A stretch of DNA of 24,044 nucleotides, from assembly GCA_965662345.1 (NCBI GenBank), contig CBFIHE010000035.1:1-24044 (forward strand), given 5' to 3'. The DNA is from UBA6049 sp965662345 (GTDB lineage Bacteria > Bacteroidota > Bacteroidia > Flavobacteriales_G > Salibacteraceae). The notes under the pieces were generated by a model, which searched no databases, was not told the origin of the DNA, and saw only the letters and a program-made list of their open reading frames with translations. The position numbers were made by a program, and so were the translations under genes. Below are positions 1 through 8,678 of this stretch, in pieces; the first letter of the stretch is position 1; every line of letters starts with the position of its first letter.

Positions 1-161
1 TTTCTTAAATAGTCAATGTTTGCACCGTAGACAACGTCTTTGGTTACTACGATGTCTCCATCGTTAAATACTTCTTCCAAGAAGCGCTCTTGAGCAGAAG
101 CTCCTGTGGCCAACGCCATACCTAGAGCCACCCCGAAAATTGAACGTAGTTGTTTTTTCAT
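1..161 (-). CDS. N-terminus of a secreted protein, possibly an alpha/beta-hydrolase (partial)
   Basis: Only the first 53 codons are present; the rest lies beyond the left edge. The protein starts MKKQLRSIFGVALGMALATG and has a classical signal peptide (two Lys and an Arg, a hydrophobic core, cleavage probably after ASA at about residue 24). The mature start, QERFLEEVF followed by VVYGANIDYL, resembles the N-termini of Bacteroidota secreted esterase-like alpha/beta hydrolases, many of which carry a C-terminal type IX secretion signal. That assignment is from memory of the family and rests on a short stretch; no catalytic residues are visible. The start codon lies 34 bp after the stop of the TonB-dependent receptor, on the same strand, so the two are probably co-transcribed. 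Confidence 0.6.
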   Translation of the reverse strand, partial: MKKQLRSIFGVALGMALATGASAQERFLEEVFNDGDIVVTKDVVYGANIDYLR

Positions 162-195
162 ATGCTTGATTTTATGGTAAATATACACGATTAAA

Positions 196-3039
196 TTAAT
201 TGCTTCGCCAATCAAAGAGTACAGAGAAGTATGCTAACCTCCCCACTCTAGGTCCTCCATACACTTGATAAACCTGATTATTTAACAAGTTAGAGGCTCC
301 AATCTTAAATGTAGTGTGGATTTTAGGAACGGTATAATTGATTTGAGCATCCACTAAATCATACGTATCAATGAATCCTGTGAACTGCGGTGAACCCTCA
401 AAAGTAAACCCTTGAATCCACTTGTAATTCACCCCGAACCCAAGTGAGCCTTGGGATATAAATGGAACATTAATGTCTCTTCCAGTGAAGCCAATGTTGT
501 ACTTGTGCTCCGGAGTATTAAATGCCGGTATTATAGGATCATCTCCGCCTGTAATTAGTTTATTCCAACTGTAGTTAGCAGAAATAGTATATCTGTTTTT
601 GATATAATAATTACCTCCAATGCTCAAACCTTGTGTAGTTACTGTTTCCTTAGCATTAGTAGCCAATCTATATGCCTGAATGGCACTCGGAAAGCCAAAG
701 TTGGTAAAATCAACATCTAGGCCAATTACAAAGCCAATGAAATTGGTATACCAAGAATGGTAGTAACTCGCATCTAAGTACAGTTTATCCCATAAAATAC
801 CTCGGTAACCAAACTCTATTGTTTTAACCTCTTCTGGTACTATTGGGTCTACATTAAAATAAGACAATGTATCTGTATTCAAAGCAGTTCGATAATCATC
901 AAAGCTTTCTACGGTAATTAGTGAGTCGTATCCGTTTAAGTTCCCTAGCAAGATTGCCCTACCAACATTGTAGTACAAAAATTGATCTGCCAATGTAGGG
1001 TTTCGCACTGCTGAAGTAAAGGTAGTGCGGAAAGTGTGATTCTCATTAGGGCTATAAACAAGTGAGATAGCTGGTGAGTATAGAAAGTCGAAATTCTCGT
1101 TCTTATCTACCCTTAACGTTGCTGTTGCAATCAATTTATCATCTAGCAACATCTTTTTGATTCCCGCATAGAAACCGTATTGGTAGTTGGTAATTCTCTT
1201 GTAGGCGCTATCGGTTAGTATTATTCCTGTATCCGTTTCAAGGCGAGTATACTCTAGGGTATCTGCGAAAATAGTTCCCTCCGTATTGGGCATGTACAAC
1301 CTACCATTACCACCTATGGTTATTTCTGCCCATTCTGGCTTGAATTTATATTCTCCCTGAACGTGGTACAAGGCAGAACGGTCAAAAAACAAAGAACCTC
1401 CATCTGTAAATTTTCTGGTGGTGATGTCATTGAAAGCAGAATCATACGGGTTGGTTCCTTCATCGTATCTAGGATTTCTGGCAAATTCTGTATCTGTTCT
1501 GTAACGGTTATCATTGTGCCAGAGCATTAAGGAGTCTGCATACCCAGTAATCCAAGGGTTGTAAAAGTTGTTTTGCCATTGATCCAGCGTTTCTCCTCCT
1601 GCATAATCGGGAAGTCTCCACCCAGGTAGCCCTCTCACTAAACCCGCATAATTGGAGTTCCAGTTACGTTTGTAATCTAGGTTCCACTGGCGCTCATCAT
1701 TCACTGCTTCTTGCATGCGCAATGCAGTGGTTACAATATCGTATGAGTCTCCTGCATCTTCGTGCGTAGCATACGCCCTAAAGAACCAAGTATCTTCTTT
1801 TTTAAACTCCAAACGATTTTGGTAAAACTGAATATTCTTTAAACTATAGCGGTTGTCTCCTTGGTAAACGGTTGTTCCTTGGCTGTAGCTTGTGCTGAAA
1901 ATGGCTTGAACATCATCTTTAATTTTGTAGTGGAAAGCTGCATTTAACTTTGCATTTTGGGTATTGTAGTCTGCCAAGTCTATCTCACGGTAACCTGTTC
2001 TGTAATACCTCCCCAAACCAGGACTCTCTAAAGAGCCTATAGAACCAGTTGCATCATTATTCGTTTCTGTGCTTTCATCTCCGTAGATGTTAACTCCATC
2101 AAAACCACCAGGGTTTGAAGCGGGGTCATCAGACCCATCTATGGGATTATAATTCTCTGCTTCCCAATCCAATGCAGAAAAGTAAAAGGCGTTGATTTTA
2201 TACCCGAATTTCTCTTTCCCTTCCTTATTCTTGATGACTTGTGCCCATCGCACTGCGCCCTCTACCATGTTTCGCTCACCTACCTTAAATGAAGCACTCA
2301 AACCAGGAAAGGTAAAGGGGTCTTTCGTGGTCATATTAATTACTCCGTTAAAAGCACCCGGACCATAATACGCAGAACTTGCACCCGCAATTACATCTAC
2401 CTTCATCACATCCAAATCAGAAGCACCCAAGAAATTCCCTAAACTGAAATTGAGACCTGGTGACTGGTTATCCACCCCATCAATAAGTTGCAACGAACGA
2501 ACAGGTGAGGTGGAGTTAAATCCTCTAGTGTTAATAACCTTAAAGCCAAGTGACGCAGATGTCATATCCACACCTTTCATGTTGCCTAGACTCTCATAAA
2601 AGTTACCAGAAGGTGCATTCTTTATAGCAATTACATCCATGGTTTCAACCGTAAGCGGTGCCTGTTTCTCTCGTTCAGATATTCTAGATTCAACCACTTC
2701 AACAGCTTGTAGCATTACATTGTCCGTTGCTAGCTTCACGTTGATTTTTTGATTCCAATCTGAAACAGTAATTGTTGTGGGTTGATAGCCTAGAAAGGAA
2801 ATAACCAGATTTATGGGTAGTTCTTTGTCTGTCTTTAAAATAAACTTACCGTCTATATCGGTGATAGTTCCTATTGCAGTTCCCTCAATCACTACGCTTG
2901 CACCTATAAGCGTTTCTCCCGTTTGCTTATCTGCTATCTTTCCCGAAATGCTGTTTTGCGCTTCAGCTGTTAGGGAAAAAACCAATAAAAATGCTGGCAA
3001 GAGAAGCATGATCCACTTCTTGAACGTTGCTTGATTCAT
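196..3039 (-). CDS. TonB-dependent outer-membrane receptor with CarboxypepD_reg-like domain
   Basis: A 947-residue outer-membrane transporter that would import a ligand using energy from TonB-ExbBD. Domains in order: a signal peptide (residues 1-27, ending SLTAEAQ), a CarboxypepD_reg-like beta-sandwich (about 30-110, with GKIADKQTGETLIGASV and ITDIDGKF), a plug domain (about 120-240, with INTRGF, LIDGVDNQ, VDVIAGASSAYYGPGAFNG and INMTTKDPF), then a long 22-strand barrel rich in aromatic and acidic residues, ending in the barrel-closing segment RLAYFSVLFDW. Its length is normal for the Bacteroidota family. No SusD-like partner is adjacent, so it is not a standard SusCD polysaccharide locus. 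The substrate cannot be read from the sequence; the secreted protein encoded just downstream is the only clue. Confidence 0.93.
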   Translation of the reverse strand: MNQATFKKWIMLLLPAFLLVFSLTAEAQNSISGKIADKQTGETLIGASVVIEGTAIGTITDIDGKFILKTDKELPINLVISFLGYQPTTITVSDWNQKINVKLATDNVMLQAVEVVESRISEREKQAPLTVETMDVIAIKNAPSGNFYESLGNMKGVDMTSASLGFKVINTRGFNSTSPVRSLQLIDGVDNQSPGLNFSLGNFLGASDLDVMKVDVIAGASSAYYGPGAFNGVINMTTKDPFTFPGLSASFKVGERNMVEGAVRWAQVIKNKEGKEKFGYKINAFYFSALDWEAENYNPIDGSDDPASNPGGFDGVNIYGDESTETNNDATGSIGSLESPGLGRYYRTGYREIDLADYNTQNAKLNAAFHYKIKDDVQAIFSTSYSQGTTVYQGDNRYSLKNIQFYQNRLEFKKEDTWFFRAYATHEDAGDSYDIVTTALRMQEAVNDERQWNLDYKRNWNSNYAGLVRGLPGWRLPDYAGGETLDQWQNNFYNPWITGYADSLMLWHNDNRYRTDTEFARNPRYDEGTNPYDSAFNDITTRKFTDGGSLFFDRSALYHVQGEYKFKPEWAEITIGGNGRLYMPNTEGTIFADTLEYTRLETDTGIILTDSAYKRITNYQYGFYAGIKKMLLDDKLIATATLRVDKNENFDFLYSPAISLVYSPNENHTFRTTFTSAVRNPTLADQFLYYNVGRAILLGNLNGYDSLITVESFDDYRTALNTDTLSYFNVDPIVPEEVKTIEFGYRGILWDKLYLDASYYHSWYTNFIGFVIGLDVDFTNFGFPSAIQAYRLATNAKETVTTQGLSIGGNYYIKNRYTISANYSWNKLITGGDDPIIPAFNTPEHKYNIGFTGRDINVPFISQGSLGFGVNYKWIQGFTFEGSPQFTGFIDTYDLVDAQINYTVPKIHTTFKIGASNLLNNQVYQVYGGPRVGRLAYFSVLFDWRSN

Positions 3040-3170
3040 CTATTTATTTGATTGTGATACGGTAACCCAATTTATTAGGCGCGCATACTTTTTTTGGTTT
3101 CTCCTTGCAAAATAGGAATTCAAGCCGTTTAATACTTATTTTACTTGCAACTTTTTATGTAAGAAAACCT
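3040..3170. promoter_or_regulatory. Divergent intergenic region between the receptor and oligopeptidase genes
   Basis: This 131-bp AT-rich gap separates two divergently transcribed genes and must hold both promoters. I could not find a clean TTTG-N19-TAnnTTTG match on either strand, so no element is called. The plus-strand reading frame of the oligopeptidase stays open back to an ATG at 3105, but the later start at 3171 gives a proper lipoprotein signal and is preferred. Confidence 0.35.
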
Positions 3171-5291
3171 ATGAAATCAAGTCACGCTTTCCTCTTCGCA
3201 CTCGGCATCTGTACTAGCTTTGCCTGCTCAAATAACAACCGTATGAATGAAATTCTGCCTCCTGTTGCCACCAAAAAAACCAAGGAATTGATCACGCATG
3301 GTGATGTGCGAATAGACAATTACTATTGGCTTAACAACCGAGAAGACCAAGAAGTTATAGACTATCTAAATGCGGAGAATAATTACACAGATGCTAAATT
3401 GAAGCATACCGAGGTGTTCCAAAAAGAGTTATTTGAAGAGATGAAGGGGCGCATCAAAGAAGACGACCAAAGCGTGCCTTATTTCTATAATGGTTATTGG
3501 TATTTAACACGATTCGAAAAAGGTTTTGAATATCCCATATTCAGCAGAAAAAAAGCTTCTCTTCAAAACAAAGAAGAGATTCTATTAGACCAAAATGAAT
3601 TGGCTCAAACACACACATACCATGCTCTTGGTGGTATGCAAGTTTCCCCTAACAATGAACTGTTGGCCTTTGGAGAAGACACAGTTAGCAGGCGGATTTA
3701 CACCATACGATTCAAAAACCTAGAGACAGGTGAAACCTTAAAAGACGTACTTGAAAACACCACAGGAAGCGTTGCTTGGGCAAACGATAATAAAACCGTT
3801 TTTTACACACAGAAAGACGAATCGCTTCGTTCGTATAAAATATACAGGCACGTTCTTGGAACAGAGCAGTCAGAAGATGTAGAAATCTTCCATGAAGCAG
3901 ATGAGACATTCAATACAGGGGTATACCGCAGTAAGAGCGGAGCCTATATCATTATAGGGTCTGGTGCTACTGTAAGTAATGAATATCGTTTTCTTTCTGC
4001 AGATACTCCAAATGGAGAGTTTACCGTGTTTCAGCCACGCGAACGACATTTAGAGTATAGCATTGCACACTACAAAGATTACTTCTACGTGCTTACCAAC
4101 CTAGAAGCAAAGAACTTTAGGCTAATGCGTACTTCTTTAAATGCTACTGAAAAAGCGAATTGGGAAGAAGTAATACCGCATCGCGATGATGTTTTGTTAG
4201 AAGATTTGGAATTATTTGAAGATTATTTGGTTTTAGGCGAGCGGAAAAACGGACTAACGCAACTTCATGTTATGGCTTGGGATAATTCTCAAGACTATTA
4301 CATTCCATTTAATGATGCAGCATATGTTGTCTTCACAACCATCAACCGTGATTACGATACACACCTCTTGCGTTACGGGTACTCATCATTAACTACACCC
4401 TCAACGCAATACGAATTCAACATGAAAACCAAAGATCAAACCTTGCTGAAAAGGCAAGAAGTTATTGGTGGTCATGACCCCGATAATTACCAAGCAGAAA
4501 GGCTCTACATAACTGCTGCTGATGGAGCAAAAGTTCCTGTTTCATTGGTTTATAAAAAGGGATTAGAAAAAGACGGGAAGAACCCCTTGCTCCTATACGG
4601 ATATGGGTCATACGGTTACTCCATAGATCCTAGTTTTAGCTCTATACGCCTTAGCTTGCTAAACAGAGGTTTTGTGTTTGCCATAGCTCACATTCGAGGT
4701 AGTGAAACAATGGGGAGAGCTTGGTATGAAGACGGGAAATTGCTGAATAAGCGCAACACTTTCACAGATTTCAATGATTGTGCAGAGCACTTAATCAACG
4801 AAAAGTTCACTTCTCAAGAACATCTTTACGCTATGGGAGGTAGTGCTGGTGGGCTTCTTATGGGTGCTGTTATGAATATGCGGCCAGATTTGTATAACGG
4901 CATTGTAGCTTCAGTACCTTTTGTAGATGTGGTTACCACAATGCTAGATGAGTCTATTCCTCTTACAACTGGTGAGTTTGACGAATGGGGGAATCCAAAA
5001 GACCCAACCTACTATGACTACATGAAGTCCTACTCTCCTTATGACAACGTATCGGCTCAAAATTACCCGAATGTCTTGGTAACCACAGGTCTACATGATA
5101 GTCAAGTGCAATACTGGGAACCCGCAAAATGGGTTGCCAAACTCCGAGATTTAAAAACCGATGATACCTTACTCCTATTACACACGAATATGGATGCTGG
5201 CCACGGAGGAGCTTCAGGTAGGTTTGAGGCTTTAAAAGAGGTAGCATTGGAATATGCTTTTCTGCTAGACTTAGAAAACATCAGCAAATAA
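3171..5291 (+). CDS. ptrB: Oligopeptidase B-like S9A serine peptidase, predicted lipoprotein
   Basis: A 706-residue member of the prolyl oligopeptidase family S9A. It has an N-terminal beta-propeller (about 40-440) and a C-terminal alpha/beta-hydrolase domain. The nucleophile is Ser558 in GGSAGG; Asp643 (GLHDSQVQYWEPAKW) and His678 (DAGHGGASGR) complete the triad. The GLHDSQV and EPAKW context is that of oligopeptidase B, which cleaves short peptides after Arg or Lys, rather than prolyl endopeptidase. I chose the ATG at 3171 over one 22 codons upstream because it opens a lipoprotein-type signal sequence (MKSSHAFLFALG..., lipid-modified Cys19 in SFACSNN). The lipobox is imperfect (Phe at -2), so membrane anchoring is likely, not proven. 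Such enzymes are often cytosolic in Proteobacteria and exported in Bacteroidota. Confidence 0.9.
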   Translation: MKSSHAFLFALGICTSFACSNNNRMNEILPPVATKKTKELITHGDVRIDNYYWLNNREDQEVIDYLNAENNYTDAKLKHTEVFQKELFEEMKGRIKEDDQSVPYFYNGYWYLTRFEKGFEYPIFSRKKASLQNKEEILLDQNELAQTHTYHALGGMQVSPNNELLAFGEDTVSRRIYTIRFKNLETGETLKDVLENTTGSVAWANDNKTVFYTQKDESLRSYKIYRHVLGTEQSEDVEIFHEADETFNTGVYRSKSGAYIIIGSGATVSNEYRFLSADTPNGEFTVFQPRERHLEYSIAHYKDYFYVLTNLEAKNFRLMRTSLNATEKANWEEVIPHRDDVLLEDLELFEDYLVLGERKNGLTQLHVMAWDNSQDYYIPFNDAAYVVFTTINRDYDTHLLRYGYSSLTTPSTQYEFNMKTKDQTLLKRQEVIGGHDPDNYQAERLYITAADGAKVPVSLVYKKGLEKDGKNPLLLYGYGSYGYSIDPSFSSIRLSLLNRGFVFAIAHIRGSETMGRAWYEDGKLLNKRNTFTDFNDCAEHLINEKFTSQEHLYAMGGSAGGLLMGAVMNMRPDLYNGIVASVPFVDVVTTMLDESIPLTTGEFDEWGNPKDPTYYDYMKSYSPYDNVSAQNYPNVLVTTGLHDSQVQYWEPAKWVAKLRDLKTDDTLLLLHTNMDAGHGGASGRFEALKEVALEYAFLLDLENISK

Positions 5292-5314
5292 AAAAGGGAG
5301 GTCAAAAGCCTCCC
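5290..5314 (-). terminator. Intrinsic terminator of the ferritin gene, possibly bidirectional
   Basis: A perfect 6-bp GC-rich stem, GGGAGG (5296-5301) with CCTCCC (5309-5314), encloses a 7-nt loop. Read on the minus strand it is followed at once by six T residues (the complement of 5290-5295), the form of a factor-independent terminator. It lies 26 bp after the ferritin stop. The T tract overlaps the stop codon of the oligopeptidase gene. On the plus strand the hairpin is followed only by a weak TCCTT, so it probably works less well for the oligopeptidase transcript. Confidence 0.8.
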
Positions 5315-5339
5315 TCCTTCAAACGCGCTTACTCGCGCT

Positions 5340-5858
5340 TTACGCTTGTTCTTCGTTGGCAGTATTTGCGGTTATTCCCATGATATCTCTATCAAACAAA
5401 TACAAACCACCACCTTTTTCATCTCCAATAATCTTGAGCTTATCTAGGACGGTGCGAGCCAGTGCCTCTTCTTCAATTTGTTCGCTCACATACCACTGAA
5501 GAAAGTTGTGCGTGGTGTAATCTTTTTCTTCAAGGGTAATATGCACCAACTCATTGATTTTATTGGTAATCTCCATCTCATGTTCTAAAAGCTGACTAAA
5601 CAAGTCTAGCAACCCGCTGTAATCACTTGGGGGGGCGGCTAAAGCTGGAACAACAGCTTTTCCTCCACGTTCATTAACAAACTTTACCAACTTAAGCATA
5701 TGCATACGCTCTTCATCACTATGGCGATACATAAAAGAAGAAACGCCTTCAAAGCCTTGATCTTCAGCCCAAATCGCCATAGATAAGTAGAATTGAGACG
5801 AATATGCTTCGTTGTGAATCTGTTTATTAAGTTCTCCTGCAATGCGCTTGCTAACCAT
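5340..5858 (-). CDS. ftnA: Non-heme bacterial ferritin
   Basis: A 172-residue iron-storage ferritin that would oxidise Fe(II) at a dinuclear centre and store it inside a 24-subunit cytosolic shell. The ferroxidase residues line up with E. coli FtnA position for position: Glu17 (NEAYSSQFYL), Tyr24, Glu50 and His53 (DEERMHMLK), Glu94 (EHEMEI), and Glu126-Gln127 with Glu129/Glu130 (SEQIEEE). There is no Met in a heme-ligand context, so it is not a bacterioferritin. It is a single-gene unit, with its own -7-like promoter element upstream and a strong hairpin terminator downstream. I see no obvious iron-responsive operator. Confidence 0.95.
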   Translation of the reverse strand: MVSKRIAGELNKQIHNEAYSSQFYLSMAIWAEDQGFEGVSSFMYRHSDEERMHMLKLVKFVNERGGKAVVPALAAPPSDYSGLLDLFSQLLEHEMEITNKINELVHITLEEKDYTTHNFLQWYVSEQIEEEALARTVLDKLKIIGDEKGGGLYLFDRDIMGITANTANEEQA

Positions 5859-5889
5859 GTTGATAGAATTAATCGTTTGATAATGAGTT

Positions 5890-5897
5890 CAAATGTA
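5890..5897 (-). promoter_or_regulatory. Candidate -7 promoter element of the ferritin gene (TACATTTG)
   Basis: On the minus strand TACATTTG matches the Bacteroidota -7 consensus TAnnTTTG exactly and sits about 31 bp upstream of the ferritin ATG. No TTTG lies at the expected -33 distance; the nearest resemblance is TTTA 21 bp upstream. The match is therefore good for one half of the promoter only. Confidence 0.5.
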
Positions 5898-5967
5898 ATA
5901 ATTGACAATTTTGAAGCTAAAGTTGTTCTCTAAGAAATACACTAACCCTTTAATTTAGATTGTATCT

Positions 5968-8127
5968 ATGGCTAAACGCAAGCCCAATAAACCAAAAAGT
6001 ACAGGAAAAGTAACCAAGCGCAAACTTCAGCGTGCGGTTGTTGACCTGTTTTCTCAATCACCAAAAAAACAATTTAACTACAAGCAAATATCTTCAGCCA
6101 TTGGCGCAACCAACGTGCATGATCGCGAGCTTGTAGTAAAGATTCTTGCAGAACTCAAGGCTAAAGAAACCTTAAAAGAGCCTTCGCGGGGTAAATATCA
6201 ATTGGCAAAGCCGATGGCGTTTATTCAGGGGCGAGTTGACCTTACCCAAAGCGGGTCTGCGTATGTAATTACAGACCAAGTAAAAGAAGACATTTATATA
6301 CCTCCCAAATTTGTGGGTCATGCCTTACAGGGCGATACGGTTAACGTTTTTCTTTTAGCAAGAAAAAAGCGGAAAGGACCTGAAGGTCAAATTGTTGAAG
6401 TAGTAGAACGCGCTAAAATAGACTTTGTAGGTACTGTAGAAGTAAATAGAAACTTTGCTTTCCTTGTTCCTGATAGTCGCAAAATGCCCGTAGACCTCTA
6501 CATTCCACTAGAAAAGTTAAACGGTGCCAAACACGGAGAAAAAGCCATTGGTAAACTTACTGATTGGCCCAAAGAAGCTTCATCTCCATTTGGTGAAATA
6601 ACCGAGGTATTGGGTAAGCCTTTTGAGAATGAAACTGAGATGGCTGCTATATTAGCAGACAAAGGGTTGCCTCTTCGCTTTCCAGAAGGTGTAGAAGCCA
6701 CTGCGGCAAAAATAGATACGGAAATAGCAGCGGATGAAGTAGCACGTAGAGAAGACTATAGAGAAGTAACTACTTTCACTATAGATCCTAAAGATGCTAA
6801 AGATTTTGACGATGCTCTTTCTGTGCGCCCACTAGACAACGGCAACATAGAAGTAGGCGTTCACATTGCAGATGTAACCCATTACGTTCGTGAAGGAGAG
6901 CCTATTGATGTAGAGGCTGTGAACAGAGCTACCTCTGTTTACTTGGTAGATCGTGTTATACCGATGCTGCCTGAAGTACTCTCAAACGGTGTATGCTCAC
7001 TACGTCCAAATGAAGACAAGCTTACCTATGCGGCAATTTTTGAACTGAATGCAGAAGCACAAGTAGTCAATAAACGCATTAAACGAACGGTGATTCACTC
7101 AAACCGCAGGTTTACCTATGAAGAGGCCCAAGAGCGATTAGAAACTGGAAATGGAGATTTTTCAGATGAGCTAAAAACACTCAATACATTAGCAAAGAAG
7201 CTTAGGGCCAAACGCATGTCTTCAGGAGCCATTGCTTTTGATAAAGTAGAGGTTCGTTTTCTATTGGATGAGAACAAGAATCCGTCATCAGTTTATTTTA
7301 AGGTTCAAAAAGATGCACATAAGCTCATAGAAGAATTTATGCTTTTGGCCAACCGAACTGTAGCATCAGTAATCGGAAAACCAGGCAAAGAAAAGAAGCC
7401 TAAAACCTTTGTATACCGTATTCATGACAAACCAGACCCTGAGAAGCTCATGAACTTTGGTCTTTTCATTAAAACCTTTGGGTATAATTACAATTTCTCC
7501 AATCCAGATAAGGTTTCCAAAGGCCTCAACAAACTTTTAGAAGAAGTACAAGGCAAAAGAGAAGAAGGAATGCTAGAAACACTAGCCATCAGAACCATGG
7601 CTAAGGCAGAGTACAGCACAGAAAATATAGGACATTACGGATTGGCTTTTGACTATTACTCGCACTTTACATCTCCCATAAGACGCTATCCAGATGTAAT
7701 GGTTCATAGGCTCCTACATCGCTATTTGGAAGAGGATGAAAGCAGTGCAAACGCCAACAAGTACGAAGCGCTTTGTAAGCACAGTAGTGAAATGGAGCGC
7801 AAAGCAGCAGAAGCTGAGCGCGAATCTGTAAAATACTACCAAGTACTTTACATGAAAGACCATGTTGGTGAGGAGTTTGAAGGAGTCATTTCAGGTGTAA
7901 CCGAATGGGGAATATATGTAGAACTTACAGAAAGTAAATGCGAAGGAATGATTCGCTTGCGCGATATTGAGGGAGATTATTACTTCTTTGATGATGCAAA
8001 TCACCGTATCATGGGGCACAATTCCAACAAAACCTACACGTTAGGAGATGACATCCGTATACGCATTACCAAGGCAGATTTGTACAATAAACGCTTAGAT
8101 TTTGTAGTTGTAGACGATGAAGATTAA
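5968..8127 (+). CDS. rnr: Ribonuclease R (RNB-family 3'-5' exoribonuclease)
   Basis: A 719-residue processive hydrolytic exoribonuclease that degrades structured RNA in the cytosol and takes part in mRNA, rRNA and tRNA quality control. Domains: a basic N-terminus, a winged-helix domain (about 20-80, ending RGKYQL), two cold-shock domains (about 85-240), the RNB catalytic domain (about 255-600) and an S1 domain (about 635-715). The active site is intact: Asp273, Asp279, Asp281 and Asp282 in IDPKDAKDFDDA, plus HFTSPIRRYPD at 566-576, which includes the conserved Arg pair. Length and domain order are those of RNase R, not the shorter RNase II. It lacks the long Lys-rich C-terminal tail of the E. 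coli enzyme. Divergent from ferritin; it appears monocistronic. Confidence 0.96.
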   Translation: MAKRKPNKPKSTGKVTKRKLQRAVVDLFSQSPKKQFNYKQISSAIGATNVHDRELVVKILAELKAKETLKEPSRGKYQLAKPMAFIQGRVDLTQSGSAYVITDQVKEDIYIPPKFVGHALQGDTVNVFLLARKKRKGPEGQIVEVVERAKIDFVGTVEVNRNFAFLVPDSRKMPVDLYIPLEKLNGAKHGEKAIGKLTDWPKEASSPFGEITEVLGKPFENETEMAAILADKGLPLRFPEGVEATAAKIDTEIAADEVARREDYREVTTFTIDPKDAKDFDDALSVRPLDNGNIEVGVHIADVTHYVREGEPIDVEAVNRATSVYLVDRVIPMLPEVLSNGVCSLRPNEDKLTYAAIFELNAEAQVVNKRIKRTVIHSNRRFTYEEAQERLETGNGDFSDELKTLNTLAKKLRAKRMSSGAIAFDKVEVRFLLDENKNPSSVYFKVQKDAHKLIEEFMLLANRTVASVIGKPGKEKKPKTFVYRIHDKPDPEKLMNFGLFIKTFGYNYNFSNPDKVSKGLNKLLEEVQGKREEGMLETLAIRTMAKAEYSTENIGHYGLAFDYYSHFTSPIRRYPDVMVHRLLHRYLEEDESSANANKYEALCKHSSEMERKAAEAERESVKYYQVLYMKDHVGEEFEGVISGVTEWGIYVELTESKCEGMIRLRDIEGDYYFFDDANHRIMGHNSNKTYTLGDDIRIRITKADLYNKRLDFVVVDDED

Positions 8128-8313
8128 TGATGTCAACAACCGTTTCTGCTTACCTATTCTGCAGTTAGAGCTGCTATGGGTATAACGCCTTTACACCTCT
8201 TTGGATAAGAGAGAACTAGCTGTTAAGACCTTTACATCTCAGTAGATTTAGGATACAGTGTCTTTTTGGTTGGCTGGAATATCATTTATTGGATACCGAA
8301 GGCAGCACACGGA

Positions 8314-8661
8314 TTACTTATCCGACAAACCAACTATTCCTCGGAACAGCCCCACAATTGGAGAAAAAATAATCCAACTAACAAACAAGATGATAATCAG
8401 GTTTGCTCCTGTCATTATGTAATCTCCGTATCTACCACCTTCAAAATCAATGATTTGAGATGAGACTGGCACAAAATTGAACAATATACCTGTTCCCCAA
8501 TCACCTATCTCTTTAGGGAAATGACCAAAACGCACCAAGAAACCAAAAGCCCATCCAATCATAATATAAGGCAGCGCAACGCGCAACCCCCAATACAATT
8601 CAGTGTTCTTTCCTTCTTCCAGGTTAAACCTAGAAGACTGTTTTGCTTTTTCTTCAGACAT
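8314..8661 (-). CDS. Small conserved-type membrane protein of unknown function
   Basis: A 115-residue protein with no recognisable catalytic motif. It starts with a charged, soluble N-terminus (MSEEKAKQSSRFNLEEGKN), followed by a hydrophobic segment at about 27-47 (LRVALPYIMIGWAFGFLV), a short polar loop with GHFPKEIGDWGTG, and a second, longer hydrophobic stretch at about 84-110 (ANLIIILFVSWIIFSPIVG). Two membrane helices are predicted, with both ends probably on the same side. It starts 17 bp after thiL on the same strand and is probably co-transcribed with it, which says little about function. I do not recognise the family. Confidence 0.75.
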   Translation of the reverse strand: MSEEKAKQSSRFNLEEGKNTELYWGLRVALPYIMIGWAFGFLVRFGHFPKEIGDWGTGILFNFVPVSSQIIDFEGGRYGDYIMTGANLIIILFVSWIIFSPIVGLFRGIVGLSDK

Positions 8662-8678
8662 GTTGCTAACGAAGGTAG

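Noticed and set aside
2813..3034. Plus-strand open frame of 73 codons inside the receptor gene
   Set aside because: It is antisense to the signal peptide and CarboxypepD_reg region of a clear gene, with no family pattern of its own.
3105..3170. Upstream ATG start for the oligopeptidase
   Set aside because: It would place a basic, non-signal stretch before the lipoprotein signal sequence; the ATG at 3171 gives a normal N-terminus.
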